Below, piece after piece: positions 16,921 through 26,321 of a stretch of DNA of 64,000 nt. Each line of letters begins with the position of its first letter. Within the stretch, counting starts at the first letter, position 1. A model generated the notes under the pieces. That model was given only the letters and a program-made list of their open reading frames with translations. It searched no databases and had not been told where the DNA came from. The DNA lies in the NCBI RefSeq assembly GCF_900103455.1, contig NZ_FNHI01000023.1:62001-126000 (forward strand). Direction: 5' to 3'. This DNA comes from Streptomyces wuyuanensis. GTDB lineage: Bacteria; Actinomycetota; Actinomycetes; Streptomycetales; Streptomycetaceae. The position numbers and the translations under genes were made by a program.

Positions 16921-17976
16921 ATGAGCACTCCCACGGTGTACGACGTGGCCGAGCGGGCGGGGGTGTCCATCGCGACCGTGTCGCGTGTGTACCGCAATCC
17001 CGACTCGGTGCGGCCGGCGACCCGCGACCGGGTCCTGGCCGTCGCACGCGACCTCGGCTACCTGCCCAGCGGGAGCGCGCGCGGACTCGCCAGCCGTACC
17101 ACGGGCGTACTCGGGCTGTGCTTCCCCGACATCCACGACGCCGAGGCCGAGGACGTCCCGGACGCCGAGGACTCCGAACTCATGCTCTACTCCGACGAGG
17201 TGATCCGCGGGATGGAGCGTGCCGCCCGGCGGCACGGCTACGCGCTGCTGATCGCCGCCTCGCACGCCGACGCGGTGGGCGGCCAGCTCGCCGAGGTCGC
17301 AGGGCGGGTGGACGGCCTGGCGGTGCTGGCGCAGACCGTACCGGGCCAGGACCTGGACGTCATCGGGCGCCGGCTGCCCGTCGTGCTGCTCGCCGGGCAG
17401 CGGGAGGAAGAGCACGACCACATCGAGGTGGCCAACTTCGACGGCCAGCTCAGGCTCACCCGCCATCTGATCGCCGACCACGGGCTGCGCCGGCTCGCGT
17501 TCGTCGGCGGCCCTCCGGACTCCCCCGACGGCGAAGCGCGGTTCCGCGGCTTCCAGGCGGCTCATCTGGAGGCCGGACTGCCGCTGCCCGAGGCGCCCGA
17601 CGTGCGGGGCGACCTCACCCAGGCCGCGGGCCGCAAGGCGGTCGGTGAACTGCTCGACCGGGACGGGGCGGCGCTCCAGGGTCTGGTGCTCGCCAACGAC
17701 CAGATGGCGGTGGGGGCTCTGCACGCACTGGAGTCGCGCGGGGTCCGCGTGCCGGAGGAACTGGCTGTGACCGGCTTCGACGGCATCGCGCTGAGCAGGC
17801 TGGTGCGGCCGACGCTGACGACCGTCCGCCAGCCGACGGGCCGTCTCGGCGAGGAGGCCGTGGAGCTGCTCGTGGGCCGGATCCAGGACCGCGCGCGGCC
17901 GGCCGTCGCCCGCGTCCTGCCGGTGAAGGTGATGCTCCGGGCGAGCTGCGGCTGCGCCGGGGAACGGACGCTGTAG
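16921..17976 (+). CDS. LacI-family regulator of the glycan-utilisation locus
   Basis: The 351-residue protein has a LacI helix-turn-helix at residues 3-50 (VYDVAERAGVSIATVSRVYRN, ending LASRTTGVLG) and a periplasmic-binding-protein-like sugar domain (ADHGLRRLAFVGGPPDSPDGEARFRGF, NDQMAVGALHALESRGVRVPEELAVTGFDG). It is probably a repressor released by an imported oligosaccharide. Related 14-bp boxes stand before this gene, the ABC operon, the GH39 operon and the GH3 gene. The usual region between the hinge and the first strand carries an unusual acidic insert (HDAEAEDVPDAEDSE). ATG 16921 begins 57 bp after the operator. Confidence 0.92.
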   Translation: MSTPTVYDVAERAGVSIATVSRVYRNPDSVRPATRDRVLAVARDLGYLPSGSARGLASRTTGVLGLCFPDIHDAEAEDVPDAEDSELMLYSDEVIRGMERAARRHGYALLIAASHADAVGGQLAEVAGRVDGLAVLAQTVPGQDLDVIGRRLPVVLLAGQREEEHDHIEVANFDGQLRLTRHLIADHGLRRLAFVGGPPDSPDGEARFRGFQAAHLEAGLPLPEAPDVRGDLTQAAGRKAVGELLDRDGAALQGLVLANDQMAVGALHALESRGVRVPEELAVTGFDGIALSRLVRPTLTTVRQPTGRLGEEAVELLVGRIQDRARPAVARVLPVKVMLRASCGCAGERTL

Positions 17977-18059
17977 CGAGGCGGGTTCTCGTGTTCCTGC
18001 CGGTTACGGAAGCGTTACCTCCGCGCCTCTTGAGGTCCGTCAGTGTCGTGCTGCAAGGT

Positions 18060-18090
18060 CATGTATGCGCTTACGGACAGCGCATACATG
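18060..18090. promoter_or_regulatory. LacI-type operator before the ABC operon (site 2)
   Basis: CATGTATGCGCT and AGCGCATACATG are exact 12-bp reverse complements with a 7-bp spacer, ending 16 bp before the start codon. The left arm contains the regulon core TGTATGCGC. A weak promoter, TTGAGG (18030) with CAAGGT (18054), precedes it, so a bound repressor would block transcription. Confidence 0.75.
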
Positions 18091-18106
18091 AACCGTGGAG
18101 GGCCGC

Positions 18107-19351
18107 ATGACACGCACAGCCAAGTCCGTCAGCATCGCCGTGACGGTGGCGACGGCACTCGCCCTGACCTCCTGCGGGGGCAGCGGCGGCGACCAGACGC
18201 CGGCTGACGCGAAGCAGACGCTCACGATCTGGGCGATGGGCGAGGAGGCGACGCGGCTCCGGACGATCGCCGACGAATACACCAAGGAGAACCCGGACAT
18301 CACCGTCAAGGTGACCCCGGTCGGCTGGGACGTCGTCCACCAGAAGCTCGTGTCGGCCGCCGCGGCGGGCACGCTCCCCGACATGGCGCAGATGGGCTCC
18401 ACCATGATGGGCGAGTTCATCGAACTCGGCACCCTGGAGCCGGTGGACACCAAGGCGTTCGACAAGAACGACTTCTTCCCCGCCACCTGGAACGGGAACG
18501 TCGTCGACGGCGAGGCGTACGGCGTCCCCTGGTACGCCGACGCCCGCGCGCTCTACTACCGCAGCGACCTCGCGGAGAAGGCGGGCGTCGACGGGGCGCC
18601 CGCCACCTGGAAGGACCTCCGGGCGCTCGCCGGCGCGTACAAGAACAAGGCCGGGGCCACCTGGGGCATGGACCTCCAGCCCGGCAGCACCGGCGCCTGG
18701 CAGGCCTGGGTGCCGTTCCTGTACTCCGCCGGCGGCGAACTGCTCGGCAAGGACGGCAAGCCCGCCCTGGACTCCCCCGAGGCGGTGAAGGCACTGACCG
18801 AGTTCGGCCACTACTTCGACGCCGGACTCAGCAAGAAGAACTTCGTCGTCGGCTACGACGTCCTCAAGGACTTCTCCTCCGGCCGCGTGCCGATGTTCCA
18901 GTCCGGCCCCTGGATGGTGCAGAACTTCGCCGAGCAGCAGCCGCAGCTGAACGGCAAGTGGAAGGTCACACCGGTGCCGGCCGACGCCTCCTCCACGTCC
19001 TGGGTCGGCGGATCCTCGCTGGTCACCTTCAAGGACAGCGAGCACAAGGCCGCGGCGCAGGAGTTCACCAAGTTCCTGACGAACCCGCGCTCCCAGGCCC
19101 GCTGGTACGAGATATCCAAGACCCTCCCCGCCAACAAGGCCGCCTGGAACGAGCCCGCCCTCAAGGCCGGCGGCGAGTCGCTGGCCGTGTTCCGGAAGTC
19201 GCTGGACACCGCCAGGGAGATCCCCCCGATGGCGAAGTGGAACGAGTTCTCCGTGATGATCGAGGACGCCCTCGAGAAGGTCGCGCGGGGCGCCGACCCC
19301 GCCGAGACGGCGAAGAAGCTCCAGAAGTCCACCGAGAGCCTGGTGGGCTGA
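18107..19351 (+). CDS. Sugar ABC transporter substrate-binding lipoprotein
   Basis: This 414-residue extracellular binding protein captures an oligosaccharide for import. A lipoprotein signal is clear: MTRTAKSVSIAVTVATALALTSCGG, with lipobox LTSC at Cys25. The family-1 solute-binding core follows (LTIWAMGEEATRLRTIADEYTKENPDI, YGVPWYADARALYYRSDL, FQSGPWMVQNF, LTNPRSQARWYE). It is the first gene of an operon; the permease starts four bases after its stop. ATG 18107 follows GTGGAGGG. Control by the upstream LacI operator is very likely. Confidence 0.93.
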   Translation: MTRTAKSVSIAVTVATALALTSCGGSGGDQTPADAKQTLTIWAMGEEATRLRTIADEYTKENPDITVKVTPVGWDVVHQKLVSAAAAGTLPDMAQMGSTMMGEFIELGTLEPVDTKAFDKNDFFPATWNGNVVDGEAYGVPWYADARALYYRSDLAEKAGVDGAPATWKDLRALAGAYKNKAGATWGMDLQPGSTGAWQAWVPFLYSAGGELLGKDGKPALDSPEAVKALTEFGHYFDAGLSKKNFVVGYDVLKDFSSGRVPMFQSGPWMVQNFAEQQPQLNGKWKVTPVPADASSTSWVGGSSLVTFKDSEHKAAAQEFTKFLTNPRSQARWYEISKTLPANKAAWNEPALKAGGESLAVFRKSLDTAREIPPMAKWNEFSVMIEDALEKVARGADPAETAKKLQKSTESLVG

Positions 19352-19355
19352 GCGC

Positions 19356-20351
19356 ATGAGCACCACCGCCGCCAAGGCCCCGGACGACCGGGACCGGACC
19401 CGGCCGACGGGCTCGGCATCTCGCGCGGGTGACGGGAAGGACCGGGGAGCGCCTCCGCGCCGCCGGGACCGCCTCTCAACCCAGAACCTCGCGGGCTGGC
19501 TGTACTCCACGCCGTTCCTGTCGCTGTTCCTCACCTTCATGGCGTTCCCCGTGGTCGCCACGCTGGTGATGAGCTTCACCGACTTCGGCCTGCGCAACGT
19601 CACGGACCCGTTCTCGGCGGAGTTCATCGGCCTCGACAACTACACGAGGCTGGTCGAGGACGAGAAGTTCGTCCGTGCGCTGCTCAACACCGGCCTGTTC
19701 GTGGTCCTCGGCGTTCCGCTGACGATCGGCTGCGGACTGGTGGCGGCGGTGCTGCTCAACTCCGGTATCGACCGGATGCGCACGTTCTTCCGGGTCGGCT
19801 TCTACGCGCCCGTCGTCACCGCCATCGTGGCGGTCGCCGTCATCTGGCGGTTCGTGCTCGACCCCGCGGAGGGCCTGATCGCGGGTCTCGCCGGACAGTT
19901 GGGGCTGAAGAGCCCGGACTTCCTGGCCTCGGAGACCCTCGCCCTGCCGTCCCTGGTCGTGATGGCGGTCTGGCGGAACATGGGCACCGCGATGGTGCTC
20001 TTCCTCGCCGGGCTGCAGGCCATCCCGACCGAGGTTCGGGAGGCCGCCCGGATCGACGGCGCGGGCGTGCTGCAGGAGTTCCGCGGGATCACGGTGCCGC
20101 TGCTGCGGCCGACCATGCTCTACGTCGCGGTGATGACCACGATCGGCTTCCTCAACGTCTTCGAGGAGCCGTTCGTGATGACCGACGGCGGCCCGTCCGA
20201 CAGCACGCTCACGATCTCGCTCCACATGTACCGGCAGGGCTTCGACTTCTTCCACATGGGTTACGCCAGCGCCATGGCGTACGTCCTGTTCGTGATCGTC
20301 CTGGCCGTCACCCTGCTCCAGCTCCGCCTGCTGAAGGACAAGACACGATGA
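19356..20351 (+). CDS. Sugar ABC transporter permease (MalF-type)
   Basis: The 331-residue membrane protein has a hydrophilic N-terminus (45 residues) and six predicted helices (for example LFLTFMAFPVVATLVMSFTD and AYVLFVIVLAVTLLQL). The cytoplasmic coupling loop EVREAARIDGAGVLQEFRGITVPLL is the EAA motif that docks the ATPase. It forms the heterodimeric channel with the next gene, whose ATG overlaps its TGA. No ATPase gene is present, so a shared MsiK-type ATPase encoded elsewhere is expected. Confidence 0.93.
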   Translation: MSTTAAKAPDDRDRTRPTGSASRAGDGKDRGAPPRRRDRLSTQNLAGWLYSTPFLSLFLTFMAFPVVATLVMSFTDFGLRNVTDPFSAEFIGLDNYTRLVEDEKFVRALLNTGLFVVLGVPLTIGCGLVAAVLLNSGIDRMRTFFRVGFYAPVVTAIVAVAVIWRFVLDPAEGLIAGLAGQLGLKSPDFLASETLALPSLVVMAVWRNMGTAMVLFLAGLQAIPTEVREAARIDGAGVLQEFRGITVPLLRPTMLYVAVMTTIGFLNVFEEPFVMTDGGPSDSTLTISLHMYRQGFDFFHMGYASAMAYVLFVIVLAVTLLQLRLLKDKTR

Positions 20352-21256
20352 GCACCTCCGAGACCGGAACCGGGACCGACGCGGCGAGCGCGACCGGGGC
20401 CCGACCCGCCCCGCCTCCCCGTGCGGCCGGCGGTTTCCGCGCCAGGAAGCCGCTCACGTACGTGCTGCTGAGCGCCGGACTGCTGGTCATGACCGCGCCA
20501 TTCCTGTGGATGGGGCTCTCGGCGTTCAAGACCCAGCGGGACCTGGGCGCGAGTCCTACGGTGTGGATACCGAACGAGTGGACCCTCGCGAACTTCCGTG
20601 AGCTGCTGTCGCTCATGGACGTGCCGCAGGCCTTCTTCAACTCGGTCCTGGTGGCGGTGTTCGTCACCGCGTGCAACCTGCTGTTCTGCTCGATGCTCGG
20701 ATACGCCCTGGCCAAGCTGAACTTCATCGGCAAGCGTCCGGTGTTCGCGGTGGTACTGGGTGCGCTGATGGTGCCGGGCAATCTGCTGCTGCTGCCCAAG
20801 TTCGTGATGATGAGCAAGATGGGGCTGCTCGACACCTATGCGGCGCTGGTCCTGCCGTTCGCGGCCGGGGCGTTCGGGGTCTTCCTGATGCGGCAGTTCA
20901 TGACGGCGGTTCCGGACGAGCTGCTGGAGGCGGCCCGGATCGACGGGGCCCGCGAGTGGTTCATCTTCTGGCGGATCGTGCTTCCGCTGGTCAAGCCCGC
21001 CCTGGCCACGCTCACGATCTTCGTGTTCCTCGGCTCGTGGAACAACTTCCTGTGGCCGCTCGTCGCCACCAACGACCCCGACAAGTACACGCTTCCGGTG
21101 GCACTGGCCACGTTCGCCACCGACCCGACGAAGGCCGACGGCTCCAACGGCGTGCTGATGGCGGGCGCCTTCCTGGTCGTGCTGCCGGTGCTGATCGTCT
21201 TCGTCGTCCTGCAGCGGCACTTCACCCAGGGCATCGCCACCGCCGGGCTGAAGTAG
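20348..21256 (+). CDS. Sugar ABC transporter permease (MalG-type)
   Basis: The 302-residue partner permease starts with ATGA overlapping the previous stop. Helices such as YVLLSAGLLVMTAPFLWMGLSAF and VLMAGAFLVVLPVLIVFVVLQRHF flank the EAA loop ELLEAARIDGAREWFIFWRIVLPL. Together with the upstream gene it makes the translocation pore for the substrate delivered by the lipoprotein at 18107. The operon ends at a strong hairpin about 140 bp downstream. Confidence 0.93.
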   Translation: MSTSETGTGTDAASATGARPAPPPRAAGGFRARKPLTYVLLSAGLLVMTAPFLWMGLSAFKTQRDLGASPTVWIPNEWTLANFRELLSLMDVPQAFFNSVLVAVFVTACNLLFCSMLGYALAKLNFIGKRPVFAVVLGALMVPGNLLLLPKFVMMSKMGLLDTYAALVLPFAAGAFGVFLMRQFMTAVPDELLEAARIDGAREWFIFWRIVLPLVKPALATLTIFVFLGSWNNFLWPLVATNDPDKYTLPVALATFATDPTKADGSNGVLMAGAFLVVLPVLIVFVVLQRHFTQGIATAGLK

Positions 21257-21397
21257 CGCTCCACCGGACGCCGCACGCCGCATCCGGGCACCCGCCGGAC
21301 CGGGGCACCACGGATCAGCGCACCACCGGATCAGCGCTCCTCGGAGTCTTCGCACCGCCGGTCCCCGGCCGCGGGCCCCGGCGGCGGCCACTAAGCG

Positions 21398-21437
21398 CAC
21401 CGCCTGCGCCGGGCCGTTCGCCGCGGCGCAGGCGGTG
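21398..21437 (+). terminator. Hairpin terminator after the ABC operon
   Basis: CACCGCCTGCGCC (21398-21410) and GGCGCAGGCGGTG (21425-21437) are perfect 13-bp arms with a 14-base loop. The stem ends 17 bp before the next operator, separating the transporter operon from the enzyme operon. A 16-bp imperfect tandem repeat (CACCACGGATCAGCG) lies upstream, at about 21307-21337. Confidence 0.75.
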
Positions 21438-21454
21438 GATCCGTACGACCGTCA

Positions 21455-21468
21455 TGTATGCGCATTCA
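21455..21468. promoter_or_regulatory. LacI-type operator before the GH39 operon (site 3)
   Basis: TGTATGCGCATTCA matches the regulon box and ends 15 bp before the ATG at 21484. The sequence continues TACG, giving additional symmetry with the CGTA upstream. It should put the glycosidase/sulfatase operon under the same LacI repressor. Confidence 0.7.
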
Positions 21469-21483
21469 TACGAAAGGCGGACC

Positions 21484-23328
21484 ATGATCACCACGCCTAC
21501 CGCCCCCATCGGGGGGAAAAGGCCCGTCAGTTGCTCCGGAGACCGCCCCCTGCCCGGCACCCTGGCGCTCCCCGCTCCCACGGGGCTGCACTCGCAGGAC
21601 GGAACCGGCCATGTGCTGCTCGACTGGGACCCGGTGGACGGCGCGCTGGGCTACGTCGTGCACCGCTCCGACTCCGTCGACGGACCCTTCGCACCGCTGG
21701 ACCACGGGGACGGCGACGTGCCCGCCGTCCCCCGTCCCCCGTACGCCGACACCCGGGTCGAGGCCGGCCGCGGCTACTGGTACAAGGTCGCCTCCTGGAC
21801 CGACGCCGGACCGGGCCCGCTGACGCCCGGCCCTGTCCGGGGGTGTGCCAGGGCGAGGGGCATCGGCCCGGCGGCGGTGGCGGTCTGCGTCGACGCGGGT
21901 ACCGCGCCCGTACCGCTGCGAGGCGTCTGGAGGCGGACGATCTGCTCCGCGCACCTCCCCCCGTCGCCCGACGACGGGCCGGGGCCCGGCGGCGCGGACG
22001 CCGCCGTGGAACACGCCGAGGCCCTGCGCATCGTGCTCGGCGGCATCGGGATCCGCACCGTCCACGGCACCTTCCTGCCGGAGCGCGTCACGGTCCGCCC
22101 CGACGGCAGGTTCGACTTCACGGGGCTCGACGCGGCCCTCGACCGTCTCCTCGCGGCCGGTCTCGAGCCGGTCGTGGAACTCTCCTTCCCGTCCGCCGGA
22201 CTCGCCGCGGATCCCTGCGCCACCGTCCTCACCCGGGGCGGCGGCACCTCCGCGCCCCCGGACGGGGGGCGCTACGGCGAACTGTGCCGCGAGCTGACCG
22301 TGCACGTGCGCGAGCGCCACGGCGCCGACGAGGTCGCGGGCTGGCTGTTCGAGGTCCGGAACGAGCCCGGTCCGGAGGTCCTCCGGAGCGGCTCCCAGGA
22401 TGCCTGCCACCGGCGCTACGAGACGGCTGCCCGGGCCGTCAAGAGCGTGGACGATCGCATCCGGGTCGGCGGCCGCTCCTCGGCCGCGGCCCCGTGGGTG
22501 GGCGCGCTGCTGGAGTTCTGCCGCCGTGAGGACGTGCCGATCGACTTCGTCTCCGCCCGCACCCGCGGCGACGCTCCACTGGACCTCCGCCCGCTGACCC
22601 GCTCCTTCGCACGGGCCACGGGCAGGCCCGAGCCGGAGATCCTGTGGACCGAACGGGGCTTCACCGCGGGCCGCTTCCAGCCGGCCGACGACTCCGCCTT
22701 CGCCGCGCCCTCGGTGCTGCGCGCCGTGAAGTCGGCGCTCGCCTCGGCGGACGCTCTCGCCTCCTGGGCGGCGACGGACCACTCGGCGCGGAGCGGCTCG
22801 CCGCCGGCGCTCTTCCACGGCGGCTCGGGTCTGCTGACCGCCGGCAATCTGCGCAAGCCGCGCTTCTGGGCCCTGCGGCTGCTGTCGGGCCTGGCGGGCG
22901 GCCGCGTCCCGGCCCGGGTGACGGGCGACGGCGCCGAGGCGCTGGTCGAGGCGCTCGCGACGGCCGCGGGCGACGGCACGCACGCGGACGTCCTTGTGTG
23001 GAACGGGACGCCCGACCGGACCAGGGCCGCCGGGGCGGCCGCGCTCGACCGCGCGGCGCTGGTGGAGGTCAGGGGCCTGACGCCGCGTGCCGTGTACGAC
23101 GTGACGCTGTGGCGGGTGGACGAAGACCACGCCGACATCAGGACCGTGTGGGAGGCGATGGGCGGCGGTGACTGGCCCGACGCACGGCAGTGGGCGCGGC
23201 TGCGCGCCGCCGACGTCCTGCCGGCGGAGCCGCTTCCGGCGGTCGCGGCGAGCCCCGACGGAACGGTGTCGTTGTCCGTCGATCTCCCCATGCCGGGTGT
23301 CCGGTCCCTCCGGCTGACGCGGGCGTGA
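21484..23328 (+). CDS. GH39-like glycoside hydrolase with N-terminal FN3-like domain
   Basis: The 614-residue protein starts with an FN3-like fold (PAPTGLHSQDGTGHVLLDWDPVDGALGYVVHRS, residues 30-115). A TIM barrel resembling family GH39 (beta-xylosidase / alpha-L-iduronidase) follows: GIRTVHGTFLPE, LEPVVELSFPSAGLA, and VAGWLFEVRNEPGPE, where the Asn-Glu pair gives the likely acid/base. EILWTERGF offers the nucleophile Glu. A C-terminal beta-sandwich closes with VYDVTLWRVDEDHAD. There is no signal peptide, so it should act on imported oligosaccharide. The divergence is large; substrate is unknown. Confidence 0.75.
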   Translation: MITTPTAPIGGKRPVSCSGDRPLPGTLALPAPTGLHSQDGTGHVLLDWDPVDGALGYVVHRSDSVDGPFAPLDHGDGDVPAVPRPPYADTRVEAGRGYWYKVASWTDAGPGPLTPGPVRGCARARGIGPAAVAVCVDAGTAPVPLRGVWRRTICSAHLPPSPDDGPGPGGADAAVEHAEALRIVLGGIGIRTVHGTFLPERVTVRPDGRFDFTGLDAALDRLLAAGLEPVVELSFPSAGLAADPCATVLTRGGGTSAPPDGGRYGELCRELTVHVRERHGADEVAGWLFEVRNEPGPEVLRSGSQDACHRRYETAARAVKSVDDRIRVGGRSSAAAPWVGALLEFCRREDVPIDFVSARTRGDAPLDLRPLTRSFARATGRPEPEILWTERGFTAGRFQPADDSAFAAPSVLRAVKSALASADALASWAATDHSARSGSPPALFHGGSGLLTAGNLRKPRFWALRLLSGLAGGRVPARVTGDGAEALVEALATAAGDGTHADVLVWNGTPDRTRAAGAAALDRAALVEVRGLTPRAVYDVTLWRVDEDHADIRTVWEAMGGGDWPDARQWARLRAADVLPAEPLPAVAASPDGTVSLSVDLPMPGVRSLRLTRA

Positions 23329-23424
23329 CGTCCGCGGTACCGGCCCGGGCGATCCGCGTGCCGCTCGCCGTTCGCCCGGAGTCCCTGACGCCCCGATTCC
23401 GTCCCCGGGCGCCCGCGAGAGGCC

Positions 23425-23487
23425 ATGGCACCAACGCACCGCGAGAAACCACTGGCACCAACCGCACCACGAGAAGCCACCGGCAAG
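23425..23487. repeat. Imperfect tandem repeat, about 28 bp
   Basis: Two copies close to TGGCACCAACCGCACC followed by (A/G)CGAGAA(A/G)CCAC lie directly before the GH144-like gene, with a partial third (CGGCAAGAACCGAC). They are non-coding and might pair in the mRNA leader. Confidence 0.6.
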
Positions 23488-23517
23488 AACCGACAACACG
23501 CAAGGGAAGTGCATGCC

Positions 23518-24906
23518 ATGAAACGCCGTACCCTCCTCGCCGCCGGCGCGGGTGCCTCCGCGGCGATCGCCCTGGGCTCTCCGGCCGCCGCCGCGGCACG
23601 GGACACCGAGGCGCTGCTGCGCCGCTGGTTCCGCGACACCTACCGGTCCATCGAGGCGATGACCACCGGCATCGGCCTCGCCGCCGACAAGATCGACGTC
23701 ACCACCGCCGACCCCGTACCGTCCGTCAACACGTCGCCGACCAACATCGGCTGCGGTCTCTGGTCCACCGTCGCGGCGGCCGGGCTGGGGGTCATCGACC
23801 CCGGGACGATGCACCGCAGTCTCGCGCGCACCGTCGCCGCCGTGGAACGCCTGGAGCGCGCGCACGGCTTCTGGTTCAACTGGTACGACGCGCACACCGG
23901 GGCCGTGCTGACCGAATGGCCCGGCACCGGGGACCCGGTCCGGCCGTTCCTGTCGTCCGTGGACAACGCGTGGCTGGTCGCCGCCCTGCGCATCACGGCG
24001 GACGCCGACCCCGTGCTGCGGCCCCGGGTCGAGCGGCTCCTCGCGGACGCGGACTGGTCGTTCTTCCACACCCCCTACGACGCGGACGACCCGGCGGCCA
24101 ACCCGGGCCAGTTGCGCGGCGGATTCTGGACGGACGACGACACGTACACCGGGCACTGGTACGGAGCGCTCAACACCGAGCCGCGCATGGCGAGCTACCT
24201 GGGCATCGCCGACGGGTCCCTCCCTCCCGAGCACTACTGGCACACGTTCCGCACGATGCTCCCCGAATGGGAGCAGGAGCAGCGGCCGGAGGGCGAGTAC
24301 GTCACGGTCGACGGCGTCCGGATGTGGCGCGGCCACTACACCTATCGCGGCCGCAGGCTGGTGCCCTCCTGGGGCGGCTCGATGTTCGAAGCGCTGATGG
24401 TGCCGCTGTTCGTCCCCGAGGCGGCGTGGTCGCCGAAGGCGTGGGGGGTCAACCACCGCCGGCACGTGCGCAGCCAGATCGAGCACGGTCTGGTGGAGGA
24501 GGGCTACGGCTACTGGGGCTTCTCCCCCGCCAGCATCCCCGACGGGGGCTACAGCGAGTACGGCGTGGACGCCATCGGCATGTCCGTCGAGGGCTACACG
24601 TCCAAGGGCGTCGTCACCCCGCACGCCTCGTTCCTCGCGATGCCGTTCGCACGGGACGAGGCGGTCGCCAATCTCCTGCGGATGTCGCGGGACTTCGGGG
24701 CGTACGAGGACGGGCTGGGGTTCCGGGACTCGGTGGACGTCCGCACCGGCCGGGTCAGCGACTTCATGCTCGCCCTCGACCAGGGCATGGTCGCCGCCGC
24801 CCTGGCCCAGGTGCTCAGCCCGGGTCTGCTCCAGCGGCCCTTCCGCACGGGAGGATTCGCGGCGCGGGTCCGCCCCCTGCTGGCCAGGGAGGACTTCGGG
24901 ATATGA
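23518..24906 (+). CDS. Secreted glucanase-like protein (GH144 / glycoamylase-domain family)
   Basis: The 462-residue product has a twin-arginine-like signal (MKRRTLLAAGAGASAAIALGSPAAAAAR) and the (alpha/alpha)6-barrel glycoamylase-like domain: TSPTNIGCGLWSTVAAAGLG, RAHGFWFNWYD, SSVDNAWLVAALR, PSWGGSMFEALMVPLF and YGYWGFSPAS followed by YSEYGVDAIG. Characterised relatives include endo-beta-1,2-glucanases, but the assignment of linkage is not safe. It is the only secreted enzyme in the locus and probably makes the oligosaccharides that the ABC system imports. ATG 23518 has AGGGAAG upstream; its stop overlaps the sulfatase start. Confidence 0.8.
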   Translation: MKRRTLLAAGAGASAAIALGSPAAAAARDTEALLRRWFRDTYRSIEAMTTGIGLAADKIDVTTADPVPSVNTSPTNIGCGLWSTVAAAGLGVIDPGTMHRSLARTVAAVERLERAHGFWFNWYDAHTGAVLTEWPGTGDPVRPFLSSVDNAWLVAALRITADADPVLRPRVERLLADADWSFFHTPYDADDPAANPGQLRGGFWTDDDTYTGHWYGALNTEPRMASYLGIADGSLPPEHYWHTFRTMLPEWEQEQRPEGEYVTVDGVRMWRGHYTYRGRRLVPSWGGSMFEALMVPLFVPEAAWSPKAWGVNHRRHVRSQIEHGLVEEGYGYWGFSPASIPDGGYSEYGVDAIGMSVEGYTSKGVVTPHASFLAMPFARDEAVANLLRMSRDFGAYEDGLGFRDSVDVRTGRVSDFMLALDQGMVAAALAQVLSPGLLQRPFRTGGFAARVRPLLAREDFGI

Positions 24907-26321
24907 CGCGGGCCGGCACTCGCCCCGACATCGTGCTGATCATGACCGACGACCACGCGGTCCCGGCGATCGGTGCGTACGGCAGCGTCATCAACCGCAC
25001 TCCCGCGGTGGACCGGCTCGCCGCCGAGGGCATGCGCTTCGACAACGCCTTCTGCACCAACGCGATCTGCTCGCCCGCCCGCGCGACCCTGCTCACCGGC
25101 ACCTACAGCCACGTCCACGGGATGACGACGCTGGAGCAGCCGGGCCAGAAATTCGACGCCACCCAACCGTCGTTCCCGGCGATGCTGCGGGCGGCCGGAT
25201 ACCAGACGGCGATCATCGGCAAGTGGCATCTGGGGCACGGCGGGACGAGCGACCCGCGGGGTTTCGACCACTGGGAGATCCTGCCGGAGCACGGGGAGTA
25301 CCACGATCCGCTCTTCCTGACCCGGGACGGCGAACGCCGCCACAGCGGTCATGTCACGGACGTCATCACCGAGCTGGCCCTGGGCTGGCTGGACCGGCGC
25401 GACCCGGACCGGCCCTTCGCGCTGCTGGTCCAGCACAAGGCGCCGCACCGACCGTTCGAGCCGGCCGAGCGGCACCGGCACCTGTACGAGCACGAGGAGA
25501 TCCCGGCCCCGTCGACCCTGCACGACGACCTCGCCGGCCGCGCCGGCGCAGCGGCGGAGGCGGCGATGCGGATGTCCGACCTCGGGCCGGACGACCTCAA
25601 GGCGCCGGTGCCGGAAGGGCTTTCGGAACGTGGGGAACGGGAGTGGCGCTACCAGCGCTACATCAAGGACTACCTGCGGGTGGTCGCCGGGCTCGACGAG
25701 AACGTCGGGCGGGTGCTGCACTATCTCGACACCGCCGGGCTGGCCGCCGGGACGGCGGTCGCGTACACCTCCGACCACGGCTTCCACCTGGGCGAACACG
25801 GCTGGTTCGACAAGCGCTTCATGTACGAGCCGTCGCTGCGCATCCCGTTGGTGGTCCGCTGGCCGGGGGTGGTCCCGGCGGGGTCGTCGTGCGGTGAGCT
25901 GGTCGCCAACGTCGACTTCGCTCAGACGCTGCTGGACATCACCGGGGTGCCCGCGCACGAGCGGATGCAGGGGGCGAGCCTGCTGCCGCTGCTGCGCGGC
26001 GGGACGCCCGCGGACTGGCGGGACGCGGTCTACTACCGCTACTTCGAGCATCTGGACGTCTGCCACAACGTGCAGGCGAGCTACGGCGTCCGTACCCGCG
26101 CCCACAAGCTGATCCACTATCCGGGCCATGGCTCGGGGCAGGTGGGGGCCTCCGCGGAGACCCGAGAGCCGCAGTGGGAGCTGTTCGATCTGGAGCGGGA
26201 TCCGGACGAGCTGCACAACAGGTACGCGGACCCGGAGTACGCGTCGGTCGTCGAGGACCTCACCGAGCGGCTCACCGCGCTCCAGCTGCGGTACCGGGAC
26301 ACTCCCGAGCACGTCCGGTGA
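24903..26321 (+). CDS. Type I sulfatase with CSPAR formylglycine site
   Basis: The 472-residue arylsulfatase-fold enzyme opens with RPDIVLIMTDDHA (metal-binding Asp pair) and contains NAICSPARATLLTG, where Cys56 must be oxidised to formylglycine for activity. IIGKWHLG and YTSDHGFHLGEHGWFDK provide further active-site residues. There is no signal peptide, so it should desulfate sugars in the cytoplasm. ATGA overlap with the upstream glucanase gene and GTGA overlap with the downstream formylglycine-generating enzyme show translational coupling. A phosphonate hydrolase-like activity is an alternative in this superfamily. Confidence 0.92.
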   Translation: MTRAGTRPDIVLIMTDDHAVPAIGAYGSVINRTPAVDRLAAEGMRFDNAFCTNAICSPARATLLTGTYSHVHGMTTLEQPGQKFDATQPSFPAMLRAAGYQTAIIGKWHLGHGGTSDPRGFDHWEILPEHGEYHDPLFLTRDGERRHSGHVTDVITELALGWLDRRDPDRPFALLVQHKAPHRPFEPAERHRHLYEHEEIPAPSTLHDDLAGRAGAAAEAAMRMSDLGPDDLKAPVPEGLSERGEREWRYQRYIKDYLRVVAGLDENVGRVLHYLDTAGLAAGTAVAYTSDHGFHLGEHGWFDKRFMYEPSLRIPLVVRWPGVVPAGSSCGELVANVDFAQTLLDITGVPAHERMQGASLLPLLRGGTPADWRDAVYYRYFEHLDVCHNVQASYGVRTRAHKLIHYPGHGSGQVGASAETREPQWELFDLERDPDELHNRYADPEYASVVEDLTERLTALQLRYRDTPEHVR

